The notes below the pieces were generated by a model. The model saw only the letters and a list, made by a program, of their open reading frames with translations. It searched no databases and was not told the origin of the DNA. DNA of 64,000 nt from Mucilaginibacter xinganensis (GTDB lineage: Bacteria > Bacteroidota > Bacteroidia > Sphingobacteriales > Sphingobacteriaceae): the NCBI RefSeq assembly GCF_002257585.1, contig NZ_CP022743.1, positions 5,237,340 to 5,301,339 of the forward strand. Reading direction: 5' to 3'. Numbering within the stretch: the first letter of the stretch is position 1; each line of letters opens with the position of its first letter. Shown in pieces: positions 53,797 to 62,031 of this stretch. Both the position numbers and the translations under genes were made by a program.

Positions 53797-54231
53797 ATGA
53801 TAAAATTTATTGCCGTTGAAGAACTACTCTCTGTGCGTAATGAAGTGTTGCGGGATGGAAAATTATCCCCCGAAGAGTGTATTTTCCCTTCTGACAAGTT
53901 GCCTGGGGCATTTCATTTAGGTTATTATAAAAATGGCGAACTGGCCTGCATCGCATCTTTCTATCCGCAAAGTTACGGTGATTTTACAGGTACAGGCTAC
54001 CAATTGCGTGGTATGGCTACCACTGCGGCATACAGGGGCAAAGGTATCGGTAACCAATTGCTCAATTTTGCTGTAGTTTATCTTCGCGGGCAAAAAGCTA
54101 ATTACGTTTGGTGCAATGCCCGTAAAAAAGCTCTTCAATTTTACTTAAACACAGGTTTTGAAATTATATCTGCCGAATTTGATGTCGCTGGCATTGGCGC
54201 GCATCACGTAATGTATGTTAAAATTCAATGA
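53797..54231 (+). CDS. GNAT-family N-acetyltransferase
   Basis: This 144-residue protein has the GNAT acetyl-CoA-binding block YQLRGMATTAAYRGKGIGNQLLNFA (residues about 68-92), with R/Q-x-x-G-x-G/A as GKGIGNQ. The late CNARKKALQFYLNTGFEI follows, typical for the last helix and strand. It acetylates an amine or hydroxyl of an unknown small molecule or protein. It is monocistronic, flanked by a divergent lipoprotein gene and pgk. Confidence 0.9.
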   Translation: MIKFIAVEELLSVRNEVLRDGKLSPEECIFPSDKLPGAFHLGYYKNGELACIASFYPQSYGDFTGTGYQLRGMATTAAYRGKGIGNQLLNFAVVYLRGQKANYVWCNARKKALQFYLNTGFEIISAEFDVAGIGAHHVMYVKIQ

Positions 54232-54397
54232 TTTTTTCATTAATAAAAACACCTTTTTAACTTTTACGTTCCGATTTTAGAATTAAATGCTGAATTTGGC
54301 GTCTGAATACATTACTTATAATAAACTAACTACATGAGGCCTGAATAATGCCCAGCCCTGCGACGGCTTATTCATCATCATTAAAACCAATTGCTAA

Positions 54398-55588
54398 ATG
54401 AAAACCATTGACCAAATTAGCTTTGCCGGCAAACGCGCTCTTATAAGGGTTGACTTTAACGTGCCACTTGATAAGAATTATACTATTACCGACGACAACC
54501 GCATGACCGCGGCCCTGCCTACCATTAAAAAAATCCTGAAAGATGGCGGAGCAGTGATCCTTATGTCGCACCTGGGAAGGCCAAAAGGTGGCCCCGAAGA
54601 AAAATATTCTTTAAAGCACATAGTGCCGCATCTGGCCGACCTTCTTGGCCAGCAGATTGAATTTGCTGATGATTGCATTGGTGAAGATGCGCTTGCTAAA
54701 TCAAAAGCGTTGGGAAAAGGCGAAGTGCTTTTGTTAGAGAACCTGCGTTTTCACAAAGAAGAAGAGCAAGGTGATAAAGACTTTGCTGAAAAACTATCAA
54801 AGCTTGGCGATGTTTATGTAAACGATGCTTTTGGTACTGCGCATCGCGCTCATGCCTCAACAGCCATTATAGCGCAGTTTTTCCCTAATGCAAAATATTT
54901 TGGCTACCTGATGGCCGGTGAACTGGCGAATGCAGAAAAAGTGTTAAATGGCGCAGCTAAGCCATTTACGGCTATAATGGGAGGCGCCAAGGTGTCTGAT
55001 AAAATTGAACTGATAGAAAAACTTTTAGATAAGGTTGATAACCTGATCATCGGCGGAGGCATGGCCTACACCTTTGCAAAAGCGCAGGGCGGAAACATAG
55101 GCAAATCACTGGTTGAAGCTGACAAACTTGATCTTGCTTTGAGCCTGGTAAGAAAAGCAAAGGAAAAAGGCGTCAATTTACTGTTGCCTGCCGATTCAAT
55201 TATTGCAGATAATTTCAGCAACGACGCGAACACCGATGTAGCTAAAAACGACAATATAAAAGATGGCTGGATGGGTTTAGACATTGGGCCGGAATCGATA
55301 GCAGCTTTCTCAAAAGTAGTGGAGGAATCAAAAACTATATTGTGGAACGGCCCAATGGGGGTTTTTGAAATGGAAAAGTTTGAATCAGGTACCAAAGCAA
55401 TTGCCGAAGCTGTTGTAAGGGCAACTGAAAATGGTGCATTTTCCTTAATTGGAGGTGGCGATTCAGCTGCGGCCGTAGCGAAATTTAACTTTACAGACGA
55501 TGTTAGCTATGTTTCAACCGGCGGCGGCGCTTTACTTGAATACATGGAGGGTAAAGAACTTCCGGGGGTTAAAGCGATAAACGACTAA
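54398..55588 (+). CDS. pgk: Phosphoglycerate kinase
   Basis: This 396-residue two-lobed kinase transfers phosphate from 1,3-bisphosphoglycerate to ADP in glycolysis. Seen motifs are RALIRVDFNVPLDKN (residues 14-28), MSHLGRPKG near 53, ENLRFHKEEE near 112, NDAFGTAHRAHAST near 147, MGGAKVSDKIELIE near 197 and the nucleotide-binding SLIGGGDSAAAVAKF near 349. The full length matches the family. It is followed after 51 bases by the DUF1835 gene. Confidence 0.97.
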   Translation: MKTIDQISFAGKRALIRVDFNVPLDKNYTITDDNRMTAALPTIKKILKDGGAVILMSHLGRPKGGPEEKYSLKHIVPHLADLLGQQIEFADDCIGEDALAKSKALGKGEVLLLENLRFHKEEEQGDKDFAEKLSKLGDVYVNDAFGTAHRAHASTAIIAQFFPNAKYFGYLMAGELANAEKVLNGAAKPFTAIMGGAKVSDKIELIEKLLDKVDNLIIGGGMAYTFAKAQGGNIGKSLVEADKLDLALSLVRKAKEKGVNLLLPADSIIADNFSNDANTDVAKNDNIKDGWMGLDIGPESIAAFSKVVEESKTILWNGPMGVFEMEKFESGTKAIAEAVVRATENGAFSLIGGGDSAAAVAKFNFTDDVSYVSTGGGALLEYMEGKELPGVKAIND

Positions 55589-55639
55589 TACGCTGACTGG
55601 CGATGTGCCGGTAAAGCACCTTGAATATTAAATGCCTGT

Positions 55640-56431
55640 ATGAACATTCTTCACATTCTTAACGGAGATGCTACCCTGCCCGCCTTTGAAGAAACAGGGC
55701 TAGATGGAGATGTGGTGATTTGGCGCGAGGTTTTATCAGAAGGGCCGCTGGAAGAAAATATTTCAGCGGCCCGTTTCTGGAAAAACCGCGAAGAATGGAT
55801 CTGCAGCACTTTCGATGAAAATCCGGAAAATTATCAGCAAAAAATGCTCGGCCAGCTTAGCCTGCTGAATGATCATTATGAGGTAATAAACCTCTGGTTT
55901 GAATTTGATTTACATTGCCAGGCAAACCTGCTTGGAGTTATTGCCTGCCTGGAACAGAAGGCCGACCTCTCCCGTCCCTCAGTTTATTTAATTTGTCCGG
56001 GCGATTTTCCGGGTAAAGAAAACTTTAGGGGTATGGGCGAATTAAATGGTGAAGAGCTGGAATATCTTTATGATAACATCCGCGAGGAACTCAGCGATGA
56101 AGATTTTATGCTGGCAAAAAAGGCATGGAAAGCTTACAGTAGCCTTGATGTTGAGTTACTTACCGAATTTTTAACACGCACCATATTTTGGGGAAGCCTT
56201 CATTTTTTAAAACCCGCTTTGAAGGCACAACTTAAACGCCTGCAGGTAAATGAACATGGTTTAAATGCAGTTGAACAAAAGCTGCTGGATATTTATAATT
56301 ACGGAATCAGAACGAAACCGGAGATTTACCTGGAATTTTGGAAAACTGAAAAGATTTACGGGATGGGCGATTCTGAAATAAATATTTATCTCGACAAGCT
56401 TAAACGACTTGGTTTGATCAGCATACAGTAA
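55640..56431 (+). CDS. DUF1835 domain protein
   Basis: This 263-residue protein begins NILHILNGDATLPAFEETGLDGDVVIWREVLSEGPL split here as ILNGDAT, GDVVIWREV and LSEGPL, the pattern of the DUF1835 family, whose N-terminus binds a conserved acidic patch of unknown role. The C-terminal 80 residues look like a winged-helix-type or DUF3658 region (FLKPALKAQ; YLDKLKRLGLIS). Function is unknown. Two bases separate its stop from the SDR gene, so the two are probably co-transcribed. Confidence 0.8.
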   Translation: MNILHILNGDATLPAFEETGLDGDVVIWREVLSEGPLEENISAARFWKNREEWICSTFDENPENYQQKMLGQLSLLNDHYEVINLWFEFDLHCQANLLGVIACLEQKADLSRPSVYLICPGDFPGKENFRGMGELNGEELEYLYDNIREELSDEDFMLAKKAWKAYSSLDVELLTEFLTRTIFWGSLHFLKPALKAQLKRLQVNEHGLNAVEQKLLDIYNYGIRTKPEIYLEFWKTEKIYGMGDSEINIYLDKLKRLGLISIQ

Positions 56432-56432
56432 A

Positions 56433-57182
56433 ATGAGTAAAACATATGTTATTAGTGGTGCCGGCAGCGGCATAGGCAGGGCAATAGCTCAAGCTTTAAG
56501 TGGCGGTGGCCATAATTGCATCTTACTTGGCCGCAATGCTGAGAATCTCAGAAAAACCTTAGAAACACTTACCAAAAGCAATCATCAAATATTAATTGCC
56601 GATATAAAAGATAAAGAGAGCTTAAAAAAAGCATCCGACTTGTTAAGTGTATTGTCAATTGATGGTTTAATTGCCAACTCGGGCCTCGGCGGCGAAAATC
56701 ACTGGGGCGAAGACGACCGCTGGGATGATATAATTACCACCAATTTAACAGGCACTTACAATTTTGTAAACACTTTTCTGCCTTACCTAAACAAACCAAC
56801 CGGAGTTAAGCAGGTAGTTATAATTTCATCTGTGTTAGCAAGGTTAGGCGTGCCCAATTACTCCGCTTATTGTGCATCAAAGGCCGGACTACTGGGCTTA
56901 ATGCGCTCATGGGCAACCCAATATGCACCCCGGAATATTTTAGTAAATGCTATTTGCCCCGGCTGGGTAAACACTGATATGGCACAAAGCGGCTTGCAGG
57001 GTATTGCCGACGGAATAGGGATTAGTAAACAGGAATTTTATGAAATGGCAATGAAAAGCGTACCGCTGGGGCGAATGAGCGATCCCGAAGAAATAGCCCA
57101 ATTGGTTACCTACCTTTTAAGCCAAAGTTCAATAACCGGCCAGGCTATAGATATAAACTGCGGGGCTGTAATGAACAGTTAA
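56433..57182 (+). CDS. Short-chain dehydrogenase/reductase
   Basis: This 249-residue NAD(P)-dependent oxidoreductase has the cofactor loop SGAGSGIGRAIA near residues 8-19 (TGxxxGxG type), IANSGLG in place of NNAG near 84, catalytic Ser-Tyr-Lys in VVIISSVLARLGVPNYSAYCASKAG (Ser about 135, YxxxK about 148-152) and CPGWVNTDM. The end TGQAIDINCGAVM is the common SDR C-terminus. The substrate is unknown. It follows the DUF1835 gene closely. Confidence 0.93.
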   Translation: MSKTYVISGAGSGIGRAIAQALSGGGHNCILLGRNAENLRKTLETLTKSNHQILIADIKDKESLKKASDLLSVLSIDGLIANSGLGGENHWGEDDRWDDIITTNLTGTYNFVNTFLPYLNKPTGVKQVVIISSVLARLGVPNYSAYCASKAGLLGLMRSWATQYAPRNILVNAICPGWVNTDMAQSGLQGIADGIGISKQEFYEMAMKSVPLGRMSDPEEIAQLVTYLLSQSSITGQAIDINCGAVMNS

Positions 57183-57189
57183 GAATATC

Positions 57190-58800
57190 TTACTTTCTTG
57201 TTTCTGGTCGCTGATCTTTCCAGCGCGGCGTTGCTGCAATTGTAGGTGATGGTTCACTCTCATTCTTAAGCCGGTCTAACGCGGTAACAACATATAAATA
57301 GGTTTGTCCTTTCTTTACACTATCATCCACAAAACAAGTACTGTTATTATATTGAATACGCAGAATATGGGCCGGATCATTTAAATTCACCTTTTCTTTA
57401 CCGTCAAAACGGTAAATTACATAACCATAAACAGGTTCCAGATCCCGGGCTAATGGCGGCGTGGCCCAGGTTAGTTCAACGCAATTTACCCCTGTAGCGG
57501 CGGTAAAATTAACCGGTGCATTTGGGGGGATTGAATCGAGCCAAAGCATAACAGGCGGAAGTGCAGGATGATGATAATAATTTTGTTTAAGCGAATCAGC
57601 AAAGCCAAGCGGGTTATTAACCAATGATTTTGAACTGAAATAAACGCTCCCCTGCACCCTCGGGTTTTTTCGCAGGTATTTAATCTCGTCCGGCATTTCC
57701 CCCGCATTCTTGAACCTGCTTACTTTGCGCTCATTTATCCGGTACGCTGCCATCCCAATGTATAAATGCCTGCCATAAGTATTATTGCTCCACCAGTCCA
57801 GCAACTTATTGAACGCGGCAGAACGGTTGTCAATAGGCCAGTAAAGCTGTGGGTTAATATAGTCAACCCATCCTTCTTTTATCCATCTGCGTGAATCTGC
57901 AAATAATTCATAGTAGGATGATCCGCCATGGGTATCAGAGCCTTCGGGATTTTGGTAAGTGTTAGCCCAAATTCCAAACGGACTGATGCCAAACTTAACA
58001 TGCGGCTTGTGTTTTTGAATGCTGTCGCTCAGCATTTCTATAAGTGTATCCACATTATGGCGGCGCCAGTCTTTTATATTATCATAGCCTTTTCCATAAG
58101 CTGCAAATGCTTCCGCATCATTTATATGCTGGCCGTCAATCTGGTAAGGATAAAAATAATCATCCAGGTGTACGCCATCTATATCGTAATTATCAACCAC
58201 ATCCAAAAACACCTTAACAATATAGTCGCGCACTTCGGGTATTCCGGGGTTAAACAACTTAATGCCTCCGTAAGTAAAAAACCATTCCGGTTTAATCCGG
58301 GTAATATGTGAGGGGCTCAATAGTGAAAACTGGCCGTCATTGGTTGCGCGGTAAGGATTAAACCAGGCGTGCAGCTCGATACCGCGTTTGTGCGCTTCAT
58401 TGATGGCAAATTCAAGGGGATCATACGCCGGACTGGGGGCCAGCCCCTGTTTGCCTGTAAGCCATTTTGACCACGGTTCACGGCTTTTTGCATAAAATGC
58501 ATCTGCAGCAGGCCTTATCTGGAACATTACTGCATTAATGCCCTGTTGCTGGTGAATATTCAACAGGTCAATCAGTTCCCGCTTTTGATCAGCAGTGCTT
58601 AAGCCTGGCTTACTTGGCCAGTCAATATTACCAACAGTAGCTATCCATACGCCTCTAAACTCGCGTTTAGGAGCAAGCATATCTTTAACAACGGTGTCTG
58701 AATTATGGACGGAGTCAATATTAAGGATAGGCTGGGCCGTTGCTTCTTTAACAATAATTAATGTAAAAATTAAAAAAAGTACCTGCCGATAGATGCACAT
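57190..58800 (-). CDS. GHL10/DUF187-type glycoside hydrolase-like protein with C-terminal Fn3-like domain
   Basis: This 536-residue protein has a cleavable signal (CIYRQVLFLIFTLIIVKEATAQ) and a TIM-barrel of the GHL10 (DUF187) family: REFRGVWIATVGNIDWPS, GINAVMFQIRPAADAFY, GIELHAWFNPYRA, DGVHLDDYFYPY and DYINPQLYW. Residues about 440-525 look like a fibronectin type III domain. Such enzymes may cut cell-wall or surface polysaccharides in the periplasm. The ATG at 58800 is chosen over TTG at 58824 because it starts a standard signal peptide and follows the likely promoter. Confidence 0.9.
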   Translation of the reverse strand: MCIYRQVLFLIFTLIIVKEATAQPILNIDSVHNSDTVVKDMLAPKREFRGVWIATVGNIDWPSKPGLSTADQKRELIDLLNIHQQQGINAVMFQIRPAADAFYAKSREPWSKWLTGKQGLAPSPAYDPLEFAINEAHKRGIELHAWFNPYRATNDGQFSLLSPSHITRIKPEWFFTYGGIKLFNPGIPEVRDYIVKVFLDVVDNYDIDGVHLDDYFYPYQIDGQHINDAEAFAAYGKGYDNIKDWRRHNVDTLIEMLSDSIQKHKPHVKFGISPFGIWANTYQNPEGSDTHGGSSYYELFADSRRWIKEGWVDYINPQLYWPIDNRSAAFNKLLDWWSNNTYGRHLYIGMAAYRINERKVSRFKNAGEMPDEIKYLRKNPRVQGSVYFSSKSLVNNPLGFADSLKQNYYHHPALPPVMLWLDSIPPNAPVNFTAATGVNCVELTWATPPLARDLEPVYGYVIYRFDGKEKVNLNDPAHILRIQYNNSTCFVDDSVKKGQTYLYVVTALDRLKNESEPSPTIAATPRWKDQRPETRK

Positions 58801-59110
58801 TAAATAAATAATTAAAAGCTGCAAAGATATAAACTCATAGCTTAGCTGTTTTATTATACAGGATAATAATTAGCCGTATTTTGTGTTTTAACCATATTGT
58901 GTTTATTTTTAGCCCGGCTCAAACTATTTTTTATATCACCTGGTTAATATCTGCGTTATATTTTCAACACTGTTAAAATGCAAAATGGAGTAAATAATTT
59001 AAATACCGGAAATAAATATTGACGCAATAAAAACAAATAAGTTGCAACACATATTATTTTACAAGCGGCTAATATTTAACTATTATTGAAAACTTTTTAA
59101 ACTAATCGCT
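58801..59110. other. 310-base intergenic region between divergent genes
   Basis: AT-rich non-coding stretch. It holds the likely promoter box of the hydrolase at 58822-58829. I see no RNA gene, insertion sequence or strong hairpin in the rest. Confidence 0.5.
58822..58829 (-). promoter_or_regulatory. Possible -7 box for the GHL10 gene
   Basis: The minus strand reads TATCTTTG, fitting TAnnTTTG, 22 bases before the ATG at 58800. This spacing supports the shorter start and a short leader. Confidence 0.45.
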
Positions 59111-60022
59111 ATGGAAAACCAAACAGGCCAAACACCTAAAAAAAATTCGAATGTCATTTACTTCCTTATTGTGGTAGTATTGGCTTTGCTTGCTACGGAT
59201 GTGTATTTGTACCTGCAAAAAAACAAGTCTGACACCAAGATTGTTTACCAAAACGATGAAAAAACCCGCCTGCAAACGGAACTTGATAGCCTTGAAGCAC
59301 AAATAGAACAAGTTAATGCGGGTAAAACAAAAATGTCGGCAATGTTGCAGGCAAAAAACGATTCGCTTAAGGCTAAGATCAGGGTTTTACGCAGCGAGCT
59401 TTCAAAAGGCAAGCTAACCGTAGCCGAACTATCAAAGGCCCAGGAAGATGTAAAACAGTTAAGGTATTTTGTTACCAAATATACAGCTGATATTGAAGAA
59501 TTGAAAAAACAGAATGCATCACTTGCTGTTGAACGCGACACCTTAAAAACCAACTTAGTATCTGCTGCTAAAAAAGACAGCGCTTTAACAAAGCAAAATA
59601 AAGAACTGGATACCAAGGTTAAAGTAGCATCGGCACTTAAAATTGCTACCGTTGATATTGTGGCCTATAAAATAAGGGGCAGTGGTAAAGAGGTAGATAC
59701 CAAAAGGGCTAGTCCTGCTAAAAAAATCAAAATAAACTTTACCGTTGCAAGCAATGCTGTAGCCGAAAAAGCGATGCACGACATTTATGTTCGTGTGATT
59801 GACCCGACAGGTAACTTAATAACCGGGGCCGACTCAGGTACATTTAATGCTGACGGACAGGAACTGCAGTTTACCTATAAAACAGCTATTGAGTTTAAAG
59901 ATGACGGAAGCGCATATACTATCGACTGGCTAAACCCGGTGGCTTTCCAAAAAGGCTCCTATACCGTGCTGCTATACGCTGATGGCTATACGATGGGTAA
60001 AACCAGCTTTATGTTGAAGTAA
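59111..60022 (+). CDS. Membrane-anchored coiled-coil protein of unknown function
   Basis: This 303-residue protein has one membrane helix (VIYFLIVVVLALLATDVYLYL, residues about 15-35) and a long heptad-rich coiled coil (residues about 45-180). A beta-rich C-terminal domain of about 110 residues follows (TVDIVAYKIRGSGK to the end). It is a common Bacteroidota architecture with no assigned function. It has a clear terminator after it. Confidence 0.8.
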   Translation: MENQTGQTPKKNSNVIYFLIVVVLALLATDVYLYLQKNKSDTKIVYQNDEKTRLQTELDSLEAQIEQVNAGKTKMSAMLQAKNDSLKAKIRVLRSELSKGKLTVAELSKAQEDVKQLRYFVTKYTADIEELKKQNASLAVERDTLKTNLVSAAKKDSALTKQNKELDTKVKVASALKIATVDIVAYKIRGSGKEVDTKRASPAKKIKINFTVASNAVAEKAMHDIYVRVIDPTGNLITGADSGTFNADGQELQFTYKTAIEFKDDGSAYTIDWLNPVAFQKGSYTVLLYADGYTMGKTSFMLK

Positions 60023-60041
60023 TCGTTATTAACATACAAAC

Positions 60042-60067
60042 AAAAAGCACCGCAATGGTGCTTTTTT
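60042..60067 (+). terminator. Rho-independent terminator after the coiled-coil gene
   Basis: AAAAAGCACC (60042-60051) pairs with GGTGCTTTTT (60057-60066) around a 5-base loop, giving a 10-bp stem ending in six T. It lies 20 bases past the stop codon and is symmetrical enough to work in both directions. Confidence 0.9.
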
Positions 60068-60143
60068 GTTTTAAATGCAATTATTTCTGTTTGTTATATC
60101 CCCGGTAAACTGTATTTTCATTTCATCTAAACGTTGCACGATA

Positions 60144-60914
60144 ATGAAAAAAATAATTAGCCTGCTTATACCACTCACCATTTCCTGCCTGGCAGCTATC
60201 GCACAGGTAGAGACCGTTAAAACTACAGGGACAATAACTAGGACCAACGCCTCAGGCACCACCACAACCATCGTAAAGAGAACCAGCAACATAGACTCAA
60301 ATACTATTGTTAAAGATTCCGCTGGCGTACGATATGCTTATAACGAATGGCACAACTTAATTGTAACCGGCAAGTACAAATTGATGAACCAGCCGACAGA
60401 TAAGGCTGATGAATTTACACTAGTAAAAAAAGATGCGCTGGAAATAACCGCCATGAAAAATTTCAGGCTTCCAACCGATGAAAGCGGCTATATTAAAACG
60501 GGAAATAAACTTGACCTTTTCAGCGCAAAAGATATCGCAGGGTATAAAATAAGGCCGAAAGACCTGGAAGGTAAAGTAGTGGTTTTAAATTTTTGGTTTA
60601 TTGCCTGCCCTCCCTGCAAAGAAGAAATCCCTGAGCTCAATAAAATTGCCCTTCGCTATGCAAGCAACCCGAATATTGTATTTATAGCAGTTGCGCTTGA
60701 CGGTAAAGAAGACCTGCAAAAATTTTTAAAATACAACCCCTTTTCTTATCACATAGTTGATGACGGAAAAGAGATCGCCGCTAAATACGAAATTAAAGGC
60801 TATCCAACCAGTATCATATTAGACAAAGAAGGTAAAGTTAAGCTTCATACAACGGGATATGGCCCTTATACGCTTAACGACTTTACAAAAACCATTGAAG
60901 AGGCCGTTAAGTAA
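60144..60914 (+). CDS. TlpA-like periplasmic thiol-disulfide oxidoreductase
   Basis: This 256-residue protein has a signal peptide (KKIISLLIPLTISCLAAIA) and an N-terminal region of unknown fold. A thioredoxin domain follows from about residue 120, with LNFWFIACPPCKEEIPEL carrying the CPPC active site. The late cis-Pro segment KGYPTSIILDKEGKV is as expected. It reduces or isomerises disulfides in the envelope. The ATG at 60144 directly starts the signal peptide; the ATG at 60075 would lie near the terminator of the preceding gene. Confidence 0.9.
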   Translation: MKKIISLLIPLTISCLAAIAQVETVKTTGTITRTNASGTTTTIVKRTSNIDSNTIVKDSAGVRYAYNEWHNLIVTGKYKLMNQPTDKADEFTLVKKDALEITAMKNFRLPTDESGYIKTGNKLDLFSAKDIAGYKIRPKDLEGKVVVLNFWFIACPPCKEEIPELNKIALRYASNPNIVFIAVALDGKEDLQKFLKYNPFSYHIVDDGKEIAAKYEIKGYPTSIILDKEGKVKLHTTGYGPYTLNDFTKTIEEAVK

Positions 60915-60941
60915 TTATTGCGAAAAATTAATTCATAAAAA

Positions 60942-60972
60942 GAAGGGCCTCCCCGTAACAGGAAAGCCCTTC
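60942..60972. terminator. Bidirectional terminator between TlpA-like and IscA-like genes
   Basis: GAAGGGC (60942-60948) pairs with GCCCTTC (60966-60972); the 17-base loop can partly pair as well (CTCC with GGA). It lies between two convergent genes, 28 bases past the TlpA-like stop. Confidence 0.65.
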
Positions 60973-60992
60973 AATTATGGATCATAATATTT

Positions 60993-61346
60993 TTATACAG
61001 AGAATGAAGTGCCGCAGCCGCATGTGCTTGCAGCGTTAGGGTTGTTAAATGTAAAGCCGCGGGCATTTAATCCGTCCTGGAAATCAATTTGCATACCAAG
61101 AAGGTATAGGCCATGCGCCTTGTGCATGAATACCTTTATGCCATCAATTATATACTCCTGGTCACCATCTTTTTTCTGGTCAAACCCTAAAACATAGTTC
61201 ATACCGGAACAGCCGCCGCCTTCAACGCCGACACGTAATCCAAAATCATCACCAATCTCTTGCTGATCCTTTAATTTAAAAAGTTCCTTTACAGCGCCTT
61301 CCGTAAATGTTACCGGACCTTGCGCGGTTTCAACAGCAGTACTCAT
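60993..61346 (-). CDS. IscA/SufA/ErpA-type iron-sulfur cluster assembly protein
   Basis: This 117-residue A-type carrier has the three conserved cysteines in GGGCSGMNY (Cys46) and STCGCGTSF (Cys109 and Cys111). The block LRVGVEGGGCSG and the end GFTFNNPNAASTCGCG are family hallmarks. It passes [2Fe-2S]/[4Fe-4S] clusters to apo-proteins. The gene is monocistronic with a likely promoter at 61367-61374. Confidence 0.95.
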   Translation of the reverse strand: MSTAVETAQGPVTFTEGAVKELFKLKDQQEIGDDFGLRVGVEGGGCSGMNYVLGFDQKKDGDQEYIIDGIKVFMHKAHGLYLLGMQIDFQDGLNARGFTFNNPNAASTCGCGTSFSV

Positions 61347-61366
61347 CTTATTTTCAATTAACTAAA

Positions 61367-61374
61367 CAAATATA
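61367..61374 (-). promoter_or_regulatory. Possible promoter of the IscA-type gene
   Basis: The minus strand reads TATATTTG, fitting TAnnTTTG, with a TTG 23 bases upstream, near the outer limit for the -33 element. The predicted leader is about 14 bases. Confidence 0.5.
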
Positions 61375-61438
61375 AGGTAAAATGCGGATTTTTGCTGCAA
61401 CCGAAATATTTATGACCTCAATTTAACATTCTTTCTGT

Positions 61439-61969
61439 ATGAATCTTTTGCCCTACTTTTTAGATATTTTAAAATACACCATAGCCGGCCTTGGTATTGT
61501 TTGGATAGCCTTTTACCTTATTAAGCCATACCTGGACAGGGATGAAAAAATTCAACTTCTGGAATTCAGAAAGACCATAAGCAACCAAACGCTACCACTC
61601 CGGTTACAGGCCTATGAACGCTTGGTTTTATTTATTGAACGGGTTAACCCTGCTAATATGCTTATCCGCTTAAATGCGCCGTCTTATTCCGCCCATGAAC
61701 TGTACAGCTTAATTGTTGATGAAATCCGTAATGAATATCAACACAACATCACACAACAAATTTATGTGAGCAGCCGCGCCTGGGGCGTGGTAAAGCATGT
61801 TAAGGAAGATACGCTGGGCATAATAAATAACTCTATTAAAGGAGCCCCCGAAAATGCCACAGGGCTTGAATTGAGTAAGATAATTTTAGGGAGCCTGAGC
61901 CAGTTAGAAGACAACCCTTATGAAATTGGAGCCGGCATGTTACGTAAAGATTTGGAAGAATTATTTTAG
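61439..61969 (+). CDS. Conserved small membrane protein, Bacteroidota-specific
   Basis: This 176-residue protein has one N-terminal membrane helix (YTIAGLGIVWIAFYLIKPYL) and a soluble helical remainder with LRLQAYERLVLFIERVNPANMLIRL. I know such proteins as a conserved Bacteroidota family (probably DUF7935) commonly next to methylmalonyl-CoA-mutase genes, as here. Function is unknown. A 62-base gap separates it from the mutase gene, so joint transcription is likely. Confidence 0.82.
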   Translation: MNLLPYFLDILKYTIAGLGIVWIAFYLIKPYLDRDEKIQLLEFRKTISNQTLPLRLQAYERLVLFIERVNPANMLIRLNAPSYSAHELYSLIVDEIRNEYQHNITQQIYVSSRAWGVVKHVKEDTLGIINNSIKGAPENATGLELSKIILGSLSQLEDNPYEIGAGMLRKDLEELF

Positions 61970-62031
61970 GTCAGTTATTGAAGGTTAAACATCACGCTAA
62001 TTGAACGGGTTAAGCTTATTATTTAAATCAA